In this document: piece by piece, positions 37,683-46,784 of the stretch
Numbering within the stretch: position 1 is the first letter of the stretch
Layout: every line of letters begins with the position of its first letter
Source of the DNA: Pseudoflavitalea sp. G-6-1-2
GTDB lineage: Bacteria > Bacteroidota > Bacteroidia > Chitinophagales > Chitinophagaceae
Direction of reading: 5' to 3'
NCBI RefSeq assembly: GCF_012927185.1
Contig: NZ_JABBGB010000003.1
Location: 372,001-436,000, forward strand
Length of the DNA: 64,000 nt
Notes under the pieces: generated by a model
Database searches by the model: none
What the model was told of the DNA's origin: nothing
The model's input: the letters and a program-made list of their open reading frames with translations, nothing else
Made by a program: the position numbers and the translations under genes

Positions 37683-38621
37683 ATGGTTTTACTTCAGGTT
37701 TCCGGCATTCAAAAGAAGAACGAACGCGGCTTCGAATTAAAGGACGTTAGTTTCAGCCAGCAGTGGTATCAGCAGATAGCCATTGCGGGTGAAACGGGTT
37801 CAGGCAAGAGTACCCTGCTGAAAATTATTGCAGGTCTCGCGCAGCCCGATGCCGGAGAAGTGATCTACGATGGCAAAAAAGTAATTGGACCGAATGATCA
37901 GCTGATTCCCGGTCACCCAAAAATTGCCTATCTCTCACAGAATTTTGAACTGCCGCATTACCTGCGCGTGGAGCAGGTGCTTGAATACGCCAATAAACTC
38001 ACTCCCAAATCTGCAGAACAATTATTTGAGATCTGCCGCATCAGCCATCTGATGAAACGCAGAACAGATCAGCTTTCCGGCGGGGAGCAGCAGCGGATTG
38101 CAGTTGCGAGGCTCCTGATCGGATCGCCCGGATTGTTGTTGCTGGATGAGCCGTATTCGAATACGGATATGATCCATAAGCAGTTGCTGAAAGCCATTAT
38201 CGGAGATATTGCGGAGCAGCTGAAGATCTCGATAATGATGGTGTCGCACGATCCGGTGGACAGTCTTTCGTGGGCAGATGAAATTCTGCTGATGCGCGAT
38301 GGAAGGATCATTCAGCATGGAATGCCGAAGGAAGTGTACCGGCATCCTGTAGACAATTATGCTGCAGGATTATTAGGCAAATACAATGTATGGGAGGATA
38401 AGAATGGCATGCAACGGATAGTTCGTCCGGAAGACCTGCATCTTTCCCGCAAGCATATCAGTGATGTGAAAGGAACAGTGCAGCATATAGTTTTCTGCGG
38501 AAGTTATTATGATGTGGAAGTGTATACGGAGACGAGGATGTTTACGGCGAGGATGATGAATCCGAATATCGAGGAGGGGGATATTGTGACGATCAGTCCG
38601 GCGCAGATGCTGAACCAGTAA
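37683..38621 (+). CDS. ABC transporter ATP-binding protein (PotA/MalK-like), orphan
   Basis: This 312-residue ATPase has Walker A GETGSGKST, signature LSGGEQQR, Walker B GLLLLDEPYSN and switch VSHDP. A C-terminal domain of about 80 residues after residue 235 resembles the TOBE regulatory region of importers (IVRPEDLHLS). No permease or binding protein is nearby. It begins 17 bp after the REC-CRP gene, so they are probably cotranscribed. The transported substrate is unknown. Confidence 0.88.
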   Translation: MVLLQVSGIQKKNERGFELKDVSFSQQWYQQIAIAGETGSGKSTLLKIIAGLAQPDAGEVIYDGKKVIGPNDQLIPGHPKIAYLSQNFELPHYLRVEQVLEYANKLTPKSAEQLFEICRISHLMKRRTDQLSGGEQQRIAVARLLIGSPGLLLLDEPYSNTDMIHKQLLKAIIGDIAEQLKISIMMVSHDPVDSLSWADEILLMRDGRIIQHGMPKEVYRHPVDNYAAGLLGKYNVWEDKNGMQRIVRPEDLHLSRKHISDVKGTVQHIVFCGSYYDVEVYTETRMFTARMMNPNIEEGDIVTISPAQMLNQ

Positions 38622-38647
38622 GGGGTTCAGGTTTCATTCAAAATATT

Positions 38648-38671
38648 GGCTTCGCGTGCGAAGCCTTTTTT
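38648..38671 (+). terminator. Intrinsic terminator after the ABC ATPase gene
   Basis: GGCTTCG-CGTG-CGAAGCC followed by TTTTTT, 26 bp after the stop. A strong plus-strand terminator. Confidence 0.85.
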
Positions 38672-38687
38672 ATTGCTGGTAAAAAAG

Positions 38688-38723
38688 AAAACCCGCCACT
38701 GACTTTCGTCTGCAGCGGGTTTT
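38688..38723 (-). terminator. Intrinsic terminator of nrdA
   Basis: AAAACCCGC, an 18-nt spacer, then GCGGGTTTT. On the minus strand it follows the nrdA stop by 23 bp and ends in a T run. Confidence 0.75.
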
Positions 38724-38746
38724 ATTGCGATGATAATTATTCAGTT

Positions 38747-41128
38747 TTATGCACTGCAGGTTACGCAACCTTCTTCCATAGTGCAGGTTGGTCCCTGTAC
38801 ATCTTCACTTCCTTCGATCACTTTCAGTGAATGGCTGTCTGTAAGCGGCTCAACCATTTTACCACCTTGTTTTTCTACAGTGAACTGAACGGCTTGTGTA
38901 GCTGCTTTTGTACGCAGGTAGTACATACCGGTTTTCAGTCCGCGTTTCCATCCGTAGAAGTGCATGGAGGTGAGTTTGGCTGCAGTTGGCGTATCAACAA
39001 ACAGGTTGAGAGACTGGCTCTGGCAGATATAAGCGCCGCGGTCGGCAGCCATATCGATCAGGTTACGTTGTTTGATCTCCCAAACAGTTTTGTAGATCTC
39101 CTTGATGTTATCAGGAATGCCATCGATCTTCTGAATTGAACCGTTGAGTGTGATGATCTTGTTTTTCATATCATCATTCCAGAGATTCAGTTCGATCAGA
39201 TCTTTCAGCAGGTGCTTGTTCACTACTACGAACTCTCCGCTCAGTACGCGGCGAACGTAGATGTTGGAAGTGTATGGTTCGAAGCACTCGTTGTTACCGA
39301 GGATCTGAGAAGTAGAGGCTGTAGGCATCGGAGCAACCAGCAGAGAGTTGCGAACGCCGTGTTTCATCACTTCGGCTTTCAGCGTGTACCAATCCCAGCG
39401 CAGCGAAGGTTCAACGCCCCAGAGATCGAACTGGAACTGTCCTTTTGAAGCAGGAGAGCCCGCGAATGTTTCGTAAGCGCCTTCTTTGATGGCGAGGTCT
39501 TTCGATGCAGTCATTGCAGCGAAATAGATGGTCTCGAAAATATCCTTGTTGAGTTGTTTCGCTTCGTCGCTTTCGAATGGAAGGCGAAGGAGGATGAACA
39601 CATCAGCAAGCCCCTGCACACCGAGACCGATTGGACGGTGACGGAGGTTGGAAGTTTCAGCTTCTTTAACAGGGTAGTAGTTATAATCGATGATCTTGTT
39701 CAGGTTCTTGGTTGCTTCGTACGTAACCTCGTAAAGTTTATCGTGGTCGAATTTGTTATCGATCACAAATCTTGGCAGTGCCAGAGAAGCGAGATTACAA
39801 ACAGCAACTTCATCAGGAGAAGTGTATTCCAGGATCTCTGTGCAGAGGTTGGAACTGCGGATGGTACCGAGGTTCTGCTGATTGGATTTGCGGTTTGCAG
39901 CGTCTTTGTAAAGCAGGTAAGGTGTACCGGTTTCGATCTGTGCATCGAGGATGGCAAACCAGAGGTCCTGCGCTTTTACAACACGTCTTTGTTTGTTCTC
40001 GCTTTCGTATTTAGCGTAGAGTTTTTCAAATTCTTCGCCCCAGCATTCGTGGAGGCCTGGTGCTTCGTGCGGGCAGAACAGGCTCCAGTCGCCGTTCTCT
40101 TCCACACGTTTCATGAAGAGGTCGGGGATCCAGAGGGCGTAGAAAAGATCGCGTGCGCGGAGCTCTTCTTTACCGTGGTTCTTGCGGAGATCGAGGAATT
40201 CGAAAACATCGGCATGCCATGGTTCGAGGTAGATGGCGAAAGCGCCTTTGCGTTTGCCACCGCCCTGATCGACATAACGTGCAGTATCGTTGAATACGCG
40301 GAGCATTGGGATGATACCATTGCTGGTACCGTTGGTGCCGCCGATATAGCTGCCTGTAGAGCGGATGCCGTGGATAGACAATCCGATACCACCAGCGCTC
40401 TGAGAGATCTTGGCGGTTTGTTTGAGCGTATCGTAGATACCATCGATGCTGTCTTCTTTCATGGTGAGGAGGAAGCAGCTGCTCATCTGCGGCTTTGGAG
40501 TGCCGGCATTGAAGAGTGTGGGCGTAGCGTGTGTAAACCAGCGCTCGCTCATCAAATGGTATGTTTTGATAGCGCTATCGATATCTTCTTTGTGAATGCC
40601 GATGGCTACGCGCATGTACATATGCTGCGGGCGTTCCACCACTTTGCCATCTACTTTGAGGAGGTACGATTTTTCGAGTGTTTTGAAACCGAAGTAGTCG
40701 AAGCTGTAATCGCGATCGTAGATGATGGTAGAGTCCAGCAGTTCGTGGTGTTGCTGAATAACATCCCAGACATCGTCTGCGATGAGCGGAGCAGCTTTGC
40801 CTGCTTTGATGTCTGTGCACTCGTAGAGGAGTTTCATGGTTTCGGAGAAACTCTTTACGGTGTTCTTATGCAGGTTGCTGATGGCGATACGGCTGGCGAG
40901 CAGTGCATAATCAGGATGCTTCACGGTGAGTGAGGCAGCTGTTTCTGCAGCGAGATTATCGAGCTCGGTAGTGGTAACACCATCATAAAGGCCTTCAATC
41001 ACTTTCTTCGCTACGTCGATGGAGTTTACAAAGCGTCTGTCGAGGCCGTAGCAAAGCTTCTCAACGCGAGCGGTAATCTTGTCGAATTTGACAGATTCCT
41101 TTTTTCCGTTTCTTTTAACTACAAACAT
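38747..41128 (-). CDS. nrdA: Ribonucleoside-diphosphate reductase alpha subunit (class I)
   Basis: This 793-residue large subunit has an N-terminal ATP-cone at residues 1-95 ([23 protein letters not shown]) and active-site segments [17 protein letters not shown] and the [15 protein letters not shown] loop. A C-terminal CVTC pair re-reduces the active site. It makes dNDPs from NDPs aerobically with the NrdB radical. It lies 57 bp after nrdB, and the pair is preceded by a cobalamin riboswitch, so expression should fall when B12 is available. Confidence 0.95.
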   Translation of the reverse strand: MFVVKRNGKKESVKFDKITARVEKLCYGLDRRFVNSIDVAKKVIEGLYDGVTTTELDNLAAETAASLTVKHPDYALLASRIAISNLHKNTVKSFSETMKLLYECTDIKAGKAAPLIADDVWDVIQQHHELLDSTIIYDRDYSFDYFGFKTLEKSYLLKVDGKVVERPQHMYMRVAIGIHKEDIDSAIKTYHLMSERWFTHATPTLFNAGTPKPQMSSCFLLTMKEDSIDGIYDTLKQTAKISQSAGGIGLSIHGIRSTGSYIGGTNGTSNGIIPMLRVFNDTARYVDQGGGKRKGAFAIYLEPWHADVFEFLDLRKNHGKEELRARDLFYALWIPDLFMKRVEENGDWSLFCPHEAPGLHECWGEEFEKLYAKYESENKQRRVVKAQDLWFAILDAQIETGTPYLLYKDAANRKSNQQNLGTIRSSNLCTEILEYTSPDEVAVCNLASLALPRFVIDNKFDHDKLYEVTYEATKNLNKIIDYNYYPVKEAETSNLRHRPIGLGVQGLADVFILLRLPFESDEAKQLNKDIFETIYFAAMTASKDLAIKEGAYETFAGSPASKGQFQFDLWGVEPSLRWDWYTLKAEVMKHGVRNSLLVAPMPTASTSQILGNNECFEPYTSNIYVRRVLSGEFVVVNKHLLKDLIELNLWNDDMKNKIITLNGSIQKIDGIPDNIKEIYKTVWEIKQRNLIDMAADRGAYICQSQSLNLFVDTPTAAKLTSMHFYGWKRGLKTGMYYLRTKAATQAVQFTVEKQGGKMVEPLTDSHSLKVIEGSEDVQGPTCTMEEGCVTCSA

Positions 41129-41185
41129 GAGCTGAGGTATTAATGGTTGTAAGTAAGTATTTCCCTGTGATCCTATATGGTATGG

Positions 41186-42160
41186 TTAGAAGTCTTCTTC
41201 GAGAGAGAAAGTGTTTGCGTCCTTTCCTCCACCCATCACACCTGATTTCTGGTAGTCTCCCACGCGTTTTTCGAAGAAGTTTGTTTTTCCTTCGAGTGAG
41301 ATCATTTCCATGAAGTCGAACGGATTGGTGGCATTGTACATTTTTTCACATCCCAGTTCCACGAGCCAGCGGTCTGCAACGAACTCGATGTATTGCTGCA
41401 TGAGGCGGGCATTCATTCCGATGAGGTCTACGGGGAGTGATTCCGATACGAACTCTTTTTCGATGCGCACGGCATCTCCGATGATCTTGTACACCTGGTC
41501 TTTAGGCAGCTGGTTGTTGAGCATGCTGTAGAGCAGACAGGCGAACTCGCAGTGGAGGCCTTCGTCGCGGCTGATGAGCTCGTTGGAGAAGGTGAGGCCT
41601 GGCATGAGGCCGCGTTTCTTCATCCAGAAGATAGAGCAGAAGCTGCCGGAGAAGAAGATACCTTCAACAGCGGCGAATGCTACGAGACGTTCAGCGAAAG
41701 ATCCGTTTTCGATCCAGCGCAGCGCCCATTCCGCTTTCTTTTTCACGGCTGGTACGGTATCGATGGCATGGAAGAGGTGGTATTTCTCCTGCGGATCTTT
41801 GATGTATGTATCGATGAGGAGTGCATAGGTTTCGGAGTGGATATTCTCCATCATGATCTGGAAGCCGTAGAAGCAGCGTGCTTCGGGCAGTTGCACTTCG
41901 CTCATGAAGTTAACGGCGAGGTTCTCATTCACGATACCGTCACTGGCTGCGAAAAATGCCAATACGTGTGAAATAAAGTGACGCTCTCCATCGTTCAGGG
42001 AAGCCCAGTCTTTCAGGTCTCCGCTCAGGTCAATCTCTTCGGCTGTCCAGAAACTGGCTTCGTGCTTCTTGTACATTTCCCATACACGTGGGTAGTTGAT
42101 GGGAAGAATCACAAACCTGTCTTTGTTTTCCTGTAGAAGAATTTCGTTTTCGTATTGCAT
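41186..42160 (-). CDS. nrdB: Ribonucleoside-diphosphate reductase beta subunit (class I)
   Basis: This 324-residue di-iron radical subunit has metal-ligand blocks in [32 protein letters not shown] (including the radical tyrosine in CFYGFQ) and [25 protein letters not shown] supplies the last ligands, and the extreme C-terminus SLEEDF binds NrdA. It is first in the nrdB-nrdA operon. Its start codon lies directly after one arm of a stem (42161-42168) that could hide it from ribosomes. Confidence 0.95.
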   Translation of the reverse strand: MQYENEILLQENKDRFVILPINYPRVWEMYKKHEASFWTAEEIDLSGDLKDWASLNDGERHFISHVLAFFAASDGIVNENLAVNFMSEVQLPEARCFYGFQIMMENIHSETYALLIDTYIKDPQEKYHLFHAIDTVPAVKKKAEWALRWIENGSFAERLVAFAAVEGIFFSGSFCSIFWMKKRGLMPGLTFSNELISRDEGLHCEFACLLYSMLNNQLPKDQVYKIIGDAVRIEKEFVSESLPVDLIGMNARLMQQYIEFVADRWLVELGCEKMYNATNPFDFMEMISLEGKTNFFEKRVGDYQKSGVMGGGKDANTFSLEEDF

Positions 42161-42216
42161 ACTATCGCTTTTTAATTCACATTTAATTCGCGTTGGAGGT
42201 AAGTGACAGCGATAGT
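42161..42216 (-). promoter_or_regulatory. Possible start-codon-occluding stem (riboswitch expression platform)
   Basis: On the minus strand ACTATCGC (42209-42216) can pair perfectly with GCGATAGT (42161-42168), which ends at the nrdB ATG, with a 40-nt loop. A smaller hairpin TACTTCAT/ATGAAGTA sits just upstream. Pairing would reduce translation of nrdB. The link to the aptamer is inference. Confidence 0.45.
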
Positions 42217-42304
42217 AATCCTATTACTTCATTTTTGGGATGAAGTACAGGTTTCTATCATAGTTATGCATTTACCTTTAATGCGAAGGATTCAGCACAG
42301 ATCA

Positions 42305-42477
42305 TACCGGCAGGTATCCTGACTTGTTATAGTCCGTTCTTAGCGGATCCACCGTTGGAGCCGGTTCTCACATGAGTGAGGCGGCCGGTGAACTTACAGT
42401 TGCGCAACAGTCCATGATTTTCACATGGTTCCCCTGAAACTGCCCAGGCTGATGAAAAGAAGCCCGGCAAACCGGTA
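42305..42477 (-). promoter_or_regulatory. Cobalamin riboswitch upstream of nrdB-nrdA
   Basis: Read on the minus strand this leader has the conserved cobalamin aptamer parts in order: P1 arm TACCGG, GGGGAACCATGTGAAAATC, GGACTGTTGCGCAACTGTAA (the B12 box GCCACTG appears as GCAACTG), and GTCAGGATACCTGCC next to the closing P1 arm CCGGTA. The order and sequences match adenosyl/hydroxocobalamin riboswitches. It lies 145 bp before nrdB and just after a Bacteroidota promoter. Known cases place such switches before class I reductases when the genome also has a B12-dependent class II enzyme. Confidence 0.93.
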
Positions 42478-42500
42478 CAATTGCGTTAATGAGCCGACTG

Positions 42501-42531
42501 CAAACGTAGCATCCGGGGTGGCGAAAGTCAA
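42501..42531 (-). promoter_or_regulatory. Promoter of the nrdB-nrdA transcript
   Basis: On the minus strand TTG (42529-42531), a 20-bp spacer and TACGTTTG (42501-42508) match the Bacteroidota -33/-7 promoter consensus. It lies about 24 bp before the riboswitch P1 arm. Confidence 0.75.
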
Positions 42532-42949
42532 ATTAACTTAATCACATGGTGTGTATAATTATTGGGGGTAATCCGGAAGCTCAGGAATGATGCGGATTAC
42601 GACTGGTGTGGGTTTGCGCGATGCATGGTGGGGGCGGTTTTGGGGGTGTGGATAAGCTGTAACGTGCATGGCTGCTGACTGATAACCGGATAGTGGTAAA
42701 TAGAAACCCTTATGTCAATGTTAAGTTTTTGGTACTTTGCGGAAAATAAAGAATATACTCCCGAATTCATAACAACCTGCCTTGGAAAGAGAGGAAATTT
42801 ATAGAAGATATTCTATCACTCATTTCAGCAATTCCTCCAAGTTTCTCCCCCTCTGCAATACATGCTGCTGTTTACACAGCAACAGGTTTTTTATTCAATA
42901 ACTGTATCCTTTGTCTAGCGACAGGATCAACATTCTGAAATTATTTGCT
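42532..42949. other. Intergenic stretch without recognised gene
   Basis: This 418-bp region between the nrd promoter and the MauE-like gene has no supported reading frame or RNA. A small dyad TGCTG-TTTACA-CAGCA occurs near 42871-42886 and may be part of the promoter region of the MauE-like gene. Confidence 0.5.
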
Positions 42950-43381
42950 ATGATCAAGAAAGCCTTTGTAAGAGGTACAAGCCTCTTATTGGTGGTGCTA
43001 TTCCTATATGCATCGCTGTCTAAACTCAGTGATTACGGTAAGTTCAGAACCAATATTGCTGAGTCGCCATTCATTGGGCGATTTGCAGGCGTATTAGCCT
43101 GGTTTATTCCTGCTGCGGAGATTTACATATCCATCATGTTACTGTTTGCTGTAACGAGGCTGAATGGCCTGTACGCATCGTTTGTGCTGATGCTGGCATT
43201 CTCGGTATACATCGCATTGCTGCTGGGCTCCGGATCAGAAGTTCCCTGCGAATGCGGTGGCATACTCAATGAGATGAGCTGGGAAACGCATCTCGTATTC
43301 AATTGCGTGTTTACTGCATTAAGCGGATCTGCTGCTTTGCTGGAGCGGAGACGTTTACGACAGGTGCGGCCTGCCGCGTAA
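42950..43381 (+). CDS. MauE/DoxX-family redox-associated membrane protein
   Basis: This 143-residue inner-membrane protein has four helices. It shows the typical 'FLYASLSKLSDYGKFRTNIAESPFI' first-loop region and a cysteine pair in VPCECGGILNEMSW, like the CGCFG of MauE proteins. MauE relatives are linked to disulfide or thiol transfer for exported proteins. Start ATG 42950 was chosen over an upstream TTG because it begins directly before the first helix. In Bacteroidota such genes often accompany small exported Cys-containing proteins and TlpA-like thioredoxins, both present in this neighbourhood. Confidence 0.85.
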   Translation: MIKKAFVRGTSLLLVVLFLYASLSKLSDYGKFRTNIAESPFIGRFAGVLAWFIPAAEIYISIMLLFAVTRLNGLYASFVLMLAFSVYIALLLGSGSEVPCECGGILNEMSWETHLVFNCVFTALSGSAALLERRRLRQVRPAA

Positions 43382-43423
43382 AAAAAGAACCAACCCATAC
43401 CGAATTCCAAAAAGCCTTGTCTT

Positions 43424-43675
43424 ATGCAAAAAGAGATTTTTTATCGCCTGGTTCGGATAGACCAGCTGATACGCATCAAAGCCACGGGTACGCCCGTAGA
43501 GCTTGCTGATAAACTGGGAATCTCCGAACGAAGCGTATATGAATACCTCAATCTTATGAAAGAATTAGGAGCGCCGATCAAATTCAGCAGCTACCGCCAA
43601 ACTTATTATTATGATGAAGAAGGAACATTCAATATTTCCTTTCTTCCAAAGGATTACAATTCCAAAGCAGGATGA
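43424..43675 (+). CDS. Small helix-turn-helix DNA-binding protein
   Basis: This 83-residue protein has an HTH_11/DeoR-like motif at about residues 8-50 (IDQLIRIKATGTPVELADKLGISERSVYEYLNLMKELG). A short beta-rich tail (PIKFSSYRQTYYYDEEG) looks like a winged helix without an effector domain. It lies 42 bp after the MauE-like gene and 95 bp before the kinase-cyclase gene. It is a candidate binder of the TGCA-N7-TGCAGT element that recurs in this cluster, but that is only inference. Confidence 0.8.
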   Translation: MQKEIFYRLVRIDQLIRIKATGTPVELADKLGISERSVYEYLNLMKELGAPIKFSSYRQTYYYDEEGTFNISFLPKDYNSKAG

Positions 43676-43688
43676 TTGTTAACCTTCC

Positions 43689-43724
43689 ACTGCTGTATAA
43701 CTGCGGTGGTGGAAAGTAAATTAG
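43689..43724 (+). promoter_or_regulatory. Candidate regulated promoter of the kinase-cyclase gene
   Basis: ACTGCTGTATAACTGCGGT (43689-43707), 9 bp, then TAAATTAG (43717-43724). It has the same 19 + 9 + 8 layout as the promoters of the small exported proteins and the lipoprotein operon, but is the most diverged copy: ACTGC-N8-TGC is kept and the last A of each TGCA is lost. Confidence 0.5.
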
Positions 43725-43770
43725 TAGCGGAGGAATTGCTGGTTATTAACTGAACTAAAATTTGCTGGCT

Positions 43771-45969
43771 ATGAAAGCTGAAACAAAAACCGGGGTTAAT
43801 GAATTGCCATTGGAAGAAGGCGAGAAGAAAGGGAAGGCTGAGAAGAAGGCGGGGAAAAGGATTGGGTATAATTATATAATTGTGAAGAGCCTGAAGGAAC
43901 ATAAGAAGAATGATGTGGTGAAGTGTTTGTATATAAAGGGCCTTACCAGGTTTGGCTTCTGTGTAATTAAAGAAGGAACGTTTGGTGATTCTAAGGATAA
44001 GCATGGCCGTGATATTAAAGATCGGCTGCTATGGCAGAAAGAGCTGCATGAAAGTCTGCATGGCAAACTTAGGTTACCGAAATATCTGGGCAGCTTTGAA
44101 GAGAATGGGAATTATTATCTGGTGATTGAGTTGATTAAGGGAAAGTCGATCGGGACACTTGTTCGAAAAGCTGGGCCTGATTTACGGAATTCACTGATTA
44201 ATGGTGATAAAGACGGTCATTTGTATATAGGTTATCTGATTCAGATAGCTGCGTTGCTTGAAAAGCTTCACCGTGAAGAAATCGTTCACAGGGATGCTAC
44301 CTGCGGAAATTTTATTATTTCAGGTTCGGGAAGGGTTTCAATGATCGATATGGAATTAAGTTACTCACTGCTTCGTGGTTTTCCTGATCCTCCTTTTGAG
44401 CTGGGTACGCCAGGATTTATGTCACCTCAGCAAATGGAAAATCAGGTGCTTCCCTGCAAGTCCGATGATGTTTTTGCATTCGGAGCAATGTTCCTTCAGG
44501 TATGGACGGGTATTTCTCCGTCAAAGTTAACGCGCCCACCAGCGGAAGAACTGGAAGGTAGGGTGAAGTTTTTAATACCGGATCCCGGGCTTGCAGAGCT
44601 TGTGATTAAATGTCTGCAATATGATCCATTGCAACGGCCATCGATTTCAGAAGTCAAAAAGAATCTAACAGCTTATAAAAAGTCATACTCAAAAACGAGC
44701 GCTTCATCTAATTCAGGAGCTGGGCTTCCTGCGATCGGGAAGGTGCATGAAGTTGTTCAGCAGGGAATTCACACCATGAACAGTGCATTGCTGGCAGACA
44801 AAGAGAAAGGATGGTTTGCACAAAATCAGCAAACTGTCAAAGACGATCGCAGCAAAATTGATAAAGAGTATTTTGTAAGCTTTCAGTTTGGTGTATCGGG
44901 GCCACTTTATTTTCTAGCCAAAGCAATGGTTAGTGGATTTGATGTCAGCGGTTCAATGTCGAACGTAGAAAAGGCATTGAAACTAATTGAAAAAAAATAT
45001 ATCAGAAGGGAAGAAGTAGCTCCTGGTTTATATTATGGAGCAGGTGGTGTTGCCATTGCATTGCAGACAGCTATTCATCATGGCCTTATTGGCGGAAGTT
45101 ATGATGAGTGGATTGGTCAATTGCTGAATAATACTTCCAATGATCCTGGACTGATCAACGGAAGAGCAGGGCAGGGCCTAGCTTTATTGGGCTGCTTAAC
45201 TGACAATAGAATGGAGGTCGCTTCTAAGAGATTGTCTCAGGATGCCTCTTTTCTTACTGAAGTAATTAAACCGCATGGCTATTGGTCCATTATTTATGAA
45301 AAGAAACTAAAAGCTTATCCCGGACTTCTTTTTGGGAATGCAGGTACTCTCTATTTCTTACTTGAGTATGCTAAATTTTCACAAGATGCAGCAACATTGG
45401 AGCTCGCAGAAAATGGATTAACGTGGCTGATCAAAAAAGCAGTCGCAGAGAAAGGCAAAGTTAAGTGGAAGTCACCATCTGGCCATGGTATCGGGTATGG
45501 ACTTGCCGAGGGGGCGGGTGGAATAGCAATGGTGTTTTTGAAAGCCTATGAGGTAACGGGGAAACAGGTGTATCGAAACTATGCTGAAAACGCTTTATTG
45601 TCAATTCCTGCTGAATTAACTGATAACTGTCTTACACAAGATACCGGGCTCTCTGGTATTGGAGAAGTTTACCTTGAAGCATTCAAGGTGTTGAAAGATG
45701 AACAATGGAAAAACAGAGCTGGATGGATAGTACAGCTAATATTGAATACAAGCATTTCCCATGACAAATACGGCAGGTATTGGTTGGCCGATCAGGAGAG
45801 GCATCCTATAGCTGGTTTTATGATTGGTAATAGCGGCATTTTGCATTTTCTGATGAGGTATTGTTATCCGGAAAACAATGCGTTTCCCTTGCTTGATCCA
45901 TCTTCTGTTAAATTATCAGTTGCAAAACCTGAAAAATTTTTACAACAACTACATCCTACATCAATATGA
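43771..45969 (+). CDS. Kinase-LanC fusion, class III lanthipeptide-synthetase-like without lyase domain
   Basis: This is a cytoplasmic protein of about 732 residues. Residues 1-30 are Lys/Glu-rich. Residues about 32-310 are a Ser/Thr-kinase-like domain with beta-3 Lys67 (CVIKEG), catalytic H173-R174-D175 with N180, a DME (D193) in place of DFG, and an SPQ in place of APE. Residues about 385-715 are LanC-like, with repeated alpha-toroid motifs (GLYYGAGGVAIAL, INGRAGQGLALL, LLFGNAGTLYFL, GHGIGYGLAEGAGGIA, SGIGEVYLE, GFMIGNSGILHFL). The zinc-binding WCYG and CHG motifs of classical LanC are absent. Class III LanKC enzymes add an N-terminal lyase, which is missing here. Start ATG 43771 was preferred to TTG 43762. 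It overlaps the next gene by ATGA. Confidence 0.82.
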   Translation: MKAETKTGVNELPLEEGEKKGKAEKKAGKRIGYNYIIVKSLKEHKKNDVVKCLYIKGLTRFGFCVIKEGTFGDSKDKHGRDIKDRLLWQKELHESLHGKLRLPKYLGSFEENGNYYLVIELIKGKSIGTLVRKAGPDLRNSLINGDKDGHLYIGYLIQIAALLEKLHREEIVHRDATCGNFIISGSGRVSMIDMELSYSLLRGFPDPPFELGTPGFMSPQQMENQVLPCKSDDVFAFGAMFLQVWTGISPSKLTRPPAEELEGRVKFLIPDPGLAELVIKCLQYDPLQRPSISEVKKNLTAYKKSYSKTSASSNSGAGLPAIGKVHEVVQQGIHTMNSALLADKEKGWFAQNQQTVKDDRSKIDKEYFVSFQFGVSGPLYFLAKAMVSGFDVSGSMSNVEKALKLIEKKYIRREEVAPGLYYGAGGVAIALQTAIHHGLIGGSYDEWIGQLLNNTSNDPGLINGRAGQGLALLGCLTDNRMEVASKRLSQDASFLTEVIKPHGYWSIIYEKKLKAYPGLLFGNAGTLYFLLEYAKFSQDAATLELAENGLTWLIKKAVAEKGKVKWKSPSGHGIGYGLAEGAGGIAMVFLKAYEVTGKQVYRNYAENALLSIPAELTDNCLTQDTGLSGIGEVYLEAFKVLKDEQWKNRAGWIVQLILNTSISHDKYGRYWLADQERHPIAGFMIGNSGILHFLMRYCYPENNAFPLLDPSSVKLSVAKPEKFLQQLHPTSI

Positions 45970-46781
45970 ACTTTCTCAAACTGGCAGATGGAGTATCTGG
46001 TTTGTTTCCCAGAAAAATAAAGATCGATCTGATCAGATCTAGCACCGGACAGAAAGAGGATAGCCTGGTAATACGGGAAGATTTGATTCCTGAGACATTC
46101 AATAAGCCCACTTTGCTGGAAATAAAAAAGCATATATGGAGAGTAGTGGATGCTAAAGTTACCCGTGATGGTAGCTATTTTTTTTCAAAGCGACTTCAAT
46201 TGTATGTTGAAGATCCGGATCAGTTTCAAATTGGAGATAGATTTATGGTGCCATCCCGTCCGGCAATTTTCCCATTTATGCAGGAAACTAATGTTACCGA
46301 TGAACAAACAATGCTGCATATTGACGAATGGAGGGAATTTGAGTTCCTTCCAGTTAAGATGGCTTCTGCAATTCATGAAGAAATTCTTAGTATCGAAGCG
46401 ATATTGAATGCAGAAACAAATGCAAACACTTTACTGGGTTATGATCGCTTTCTCAACAGGAATGCTCTTTTTGATAATGCCCTGCAGATTTCTGTTGATG
46501 ATTTTATAGAAGTCACAGAGGGATTTATGAAGGGAAAAGTTTGTGTCAAAAGTAGGGGTGTCGTAGAAAATAGTTTTGTTATAGAATCAAGTTCAGCTAC
46601 ATATTACGGCCTCTGCACAGAAGGTATGATAACTGAATTGTCGATGTTGTATTTCGACAGCGTAGATGATGAATTAATAACCTTGCTTACTACATTTAAC
46701 CTGGTGGCAATCGATTGGAGTGGGGCAAAAATTTATATGGAACCTACCAACGACAGGGAAGAAACTGCGATCAAAATTTAA
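45966..46781 (+). CDS. Unknown protein translationally coupled to the kinase-cyclase
   Basis: This 271-residue acidic, soluble protein has no signal peptide and no family I recognise. Its ATG overlaps the stop of the kinase-cyclase gene (ATGA), which implies coupled translation and a joint function. Visible traits are a basic first third (LFPRKIKIDLIRSS, KPTLLEIKKHIWRV), aromatic/acidic patches (HIDEWREFEFLPVKM) and an end beginning VAIDWSGAKIYMEPTNDR. It could be a substrate-recognition partner or supply the elimination step missing from the kinase-cyclase; neither is supported by a motif. It converges with the metallophosphoesterase gene with a 3-bp gap. Confidence 0.7.
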   Translation: MNFLKLADGVSGLFPRKIKIDLIRSSTGQKEDSLVIREDLIPETFNKPTLLEIKKHIWRVVDAKVTRDGSYFFSKRLQLYVEDPDQFQIGDRFMVPSRPAIFPFMQETNVTDEQTMLHIDEWREFEFLPVKMASAIHEEILSIEAILNAETNANTLLGYDRFLNRNALFDNALQISVDDFIEVTEGFMKGKVCVKSRGVVENSFVIESSSATYYGLCTEGMITELSMLYFDSVDDELITLLTTFNLVAIDWSGAKIYMEPTNDREETAIKI

Positions 46782-46784
46782 GCA

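Noticed and set aside
39554-40933. A 459-codon open frame on the plus strand
   Set aside because: It lies opposite nrdA, which has all family motifs; it arises from codon bias of the real gene and has no recognisable domains.
42840-42890. Possible copy of the 19-bp element before the MauE-like gene (CTGCAATACATGCTGC)
   Set aside because: The half-site spacing is one base longer and no -7-like box lies at 9 bp; similarity is too weak.
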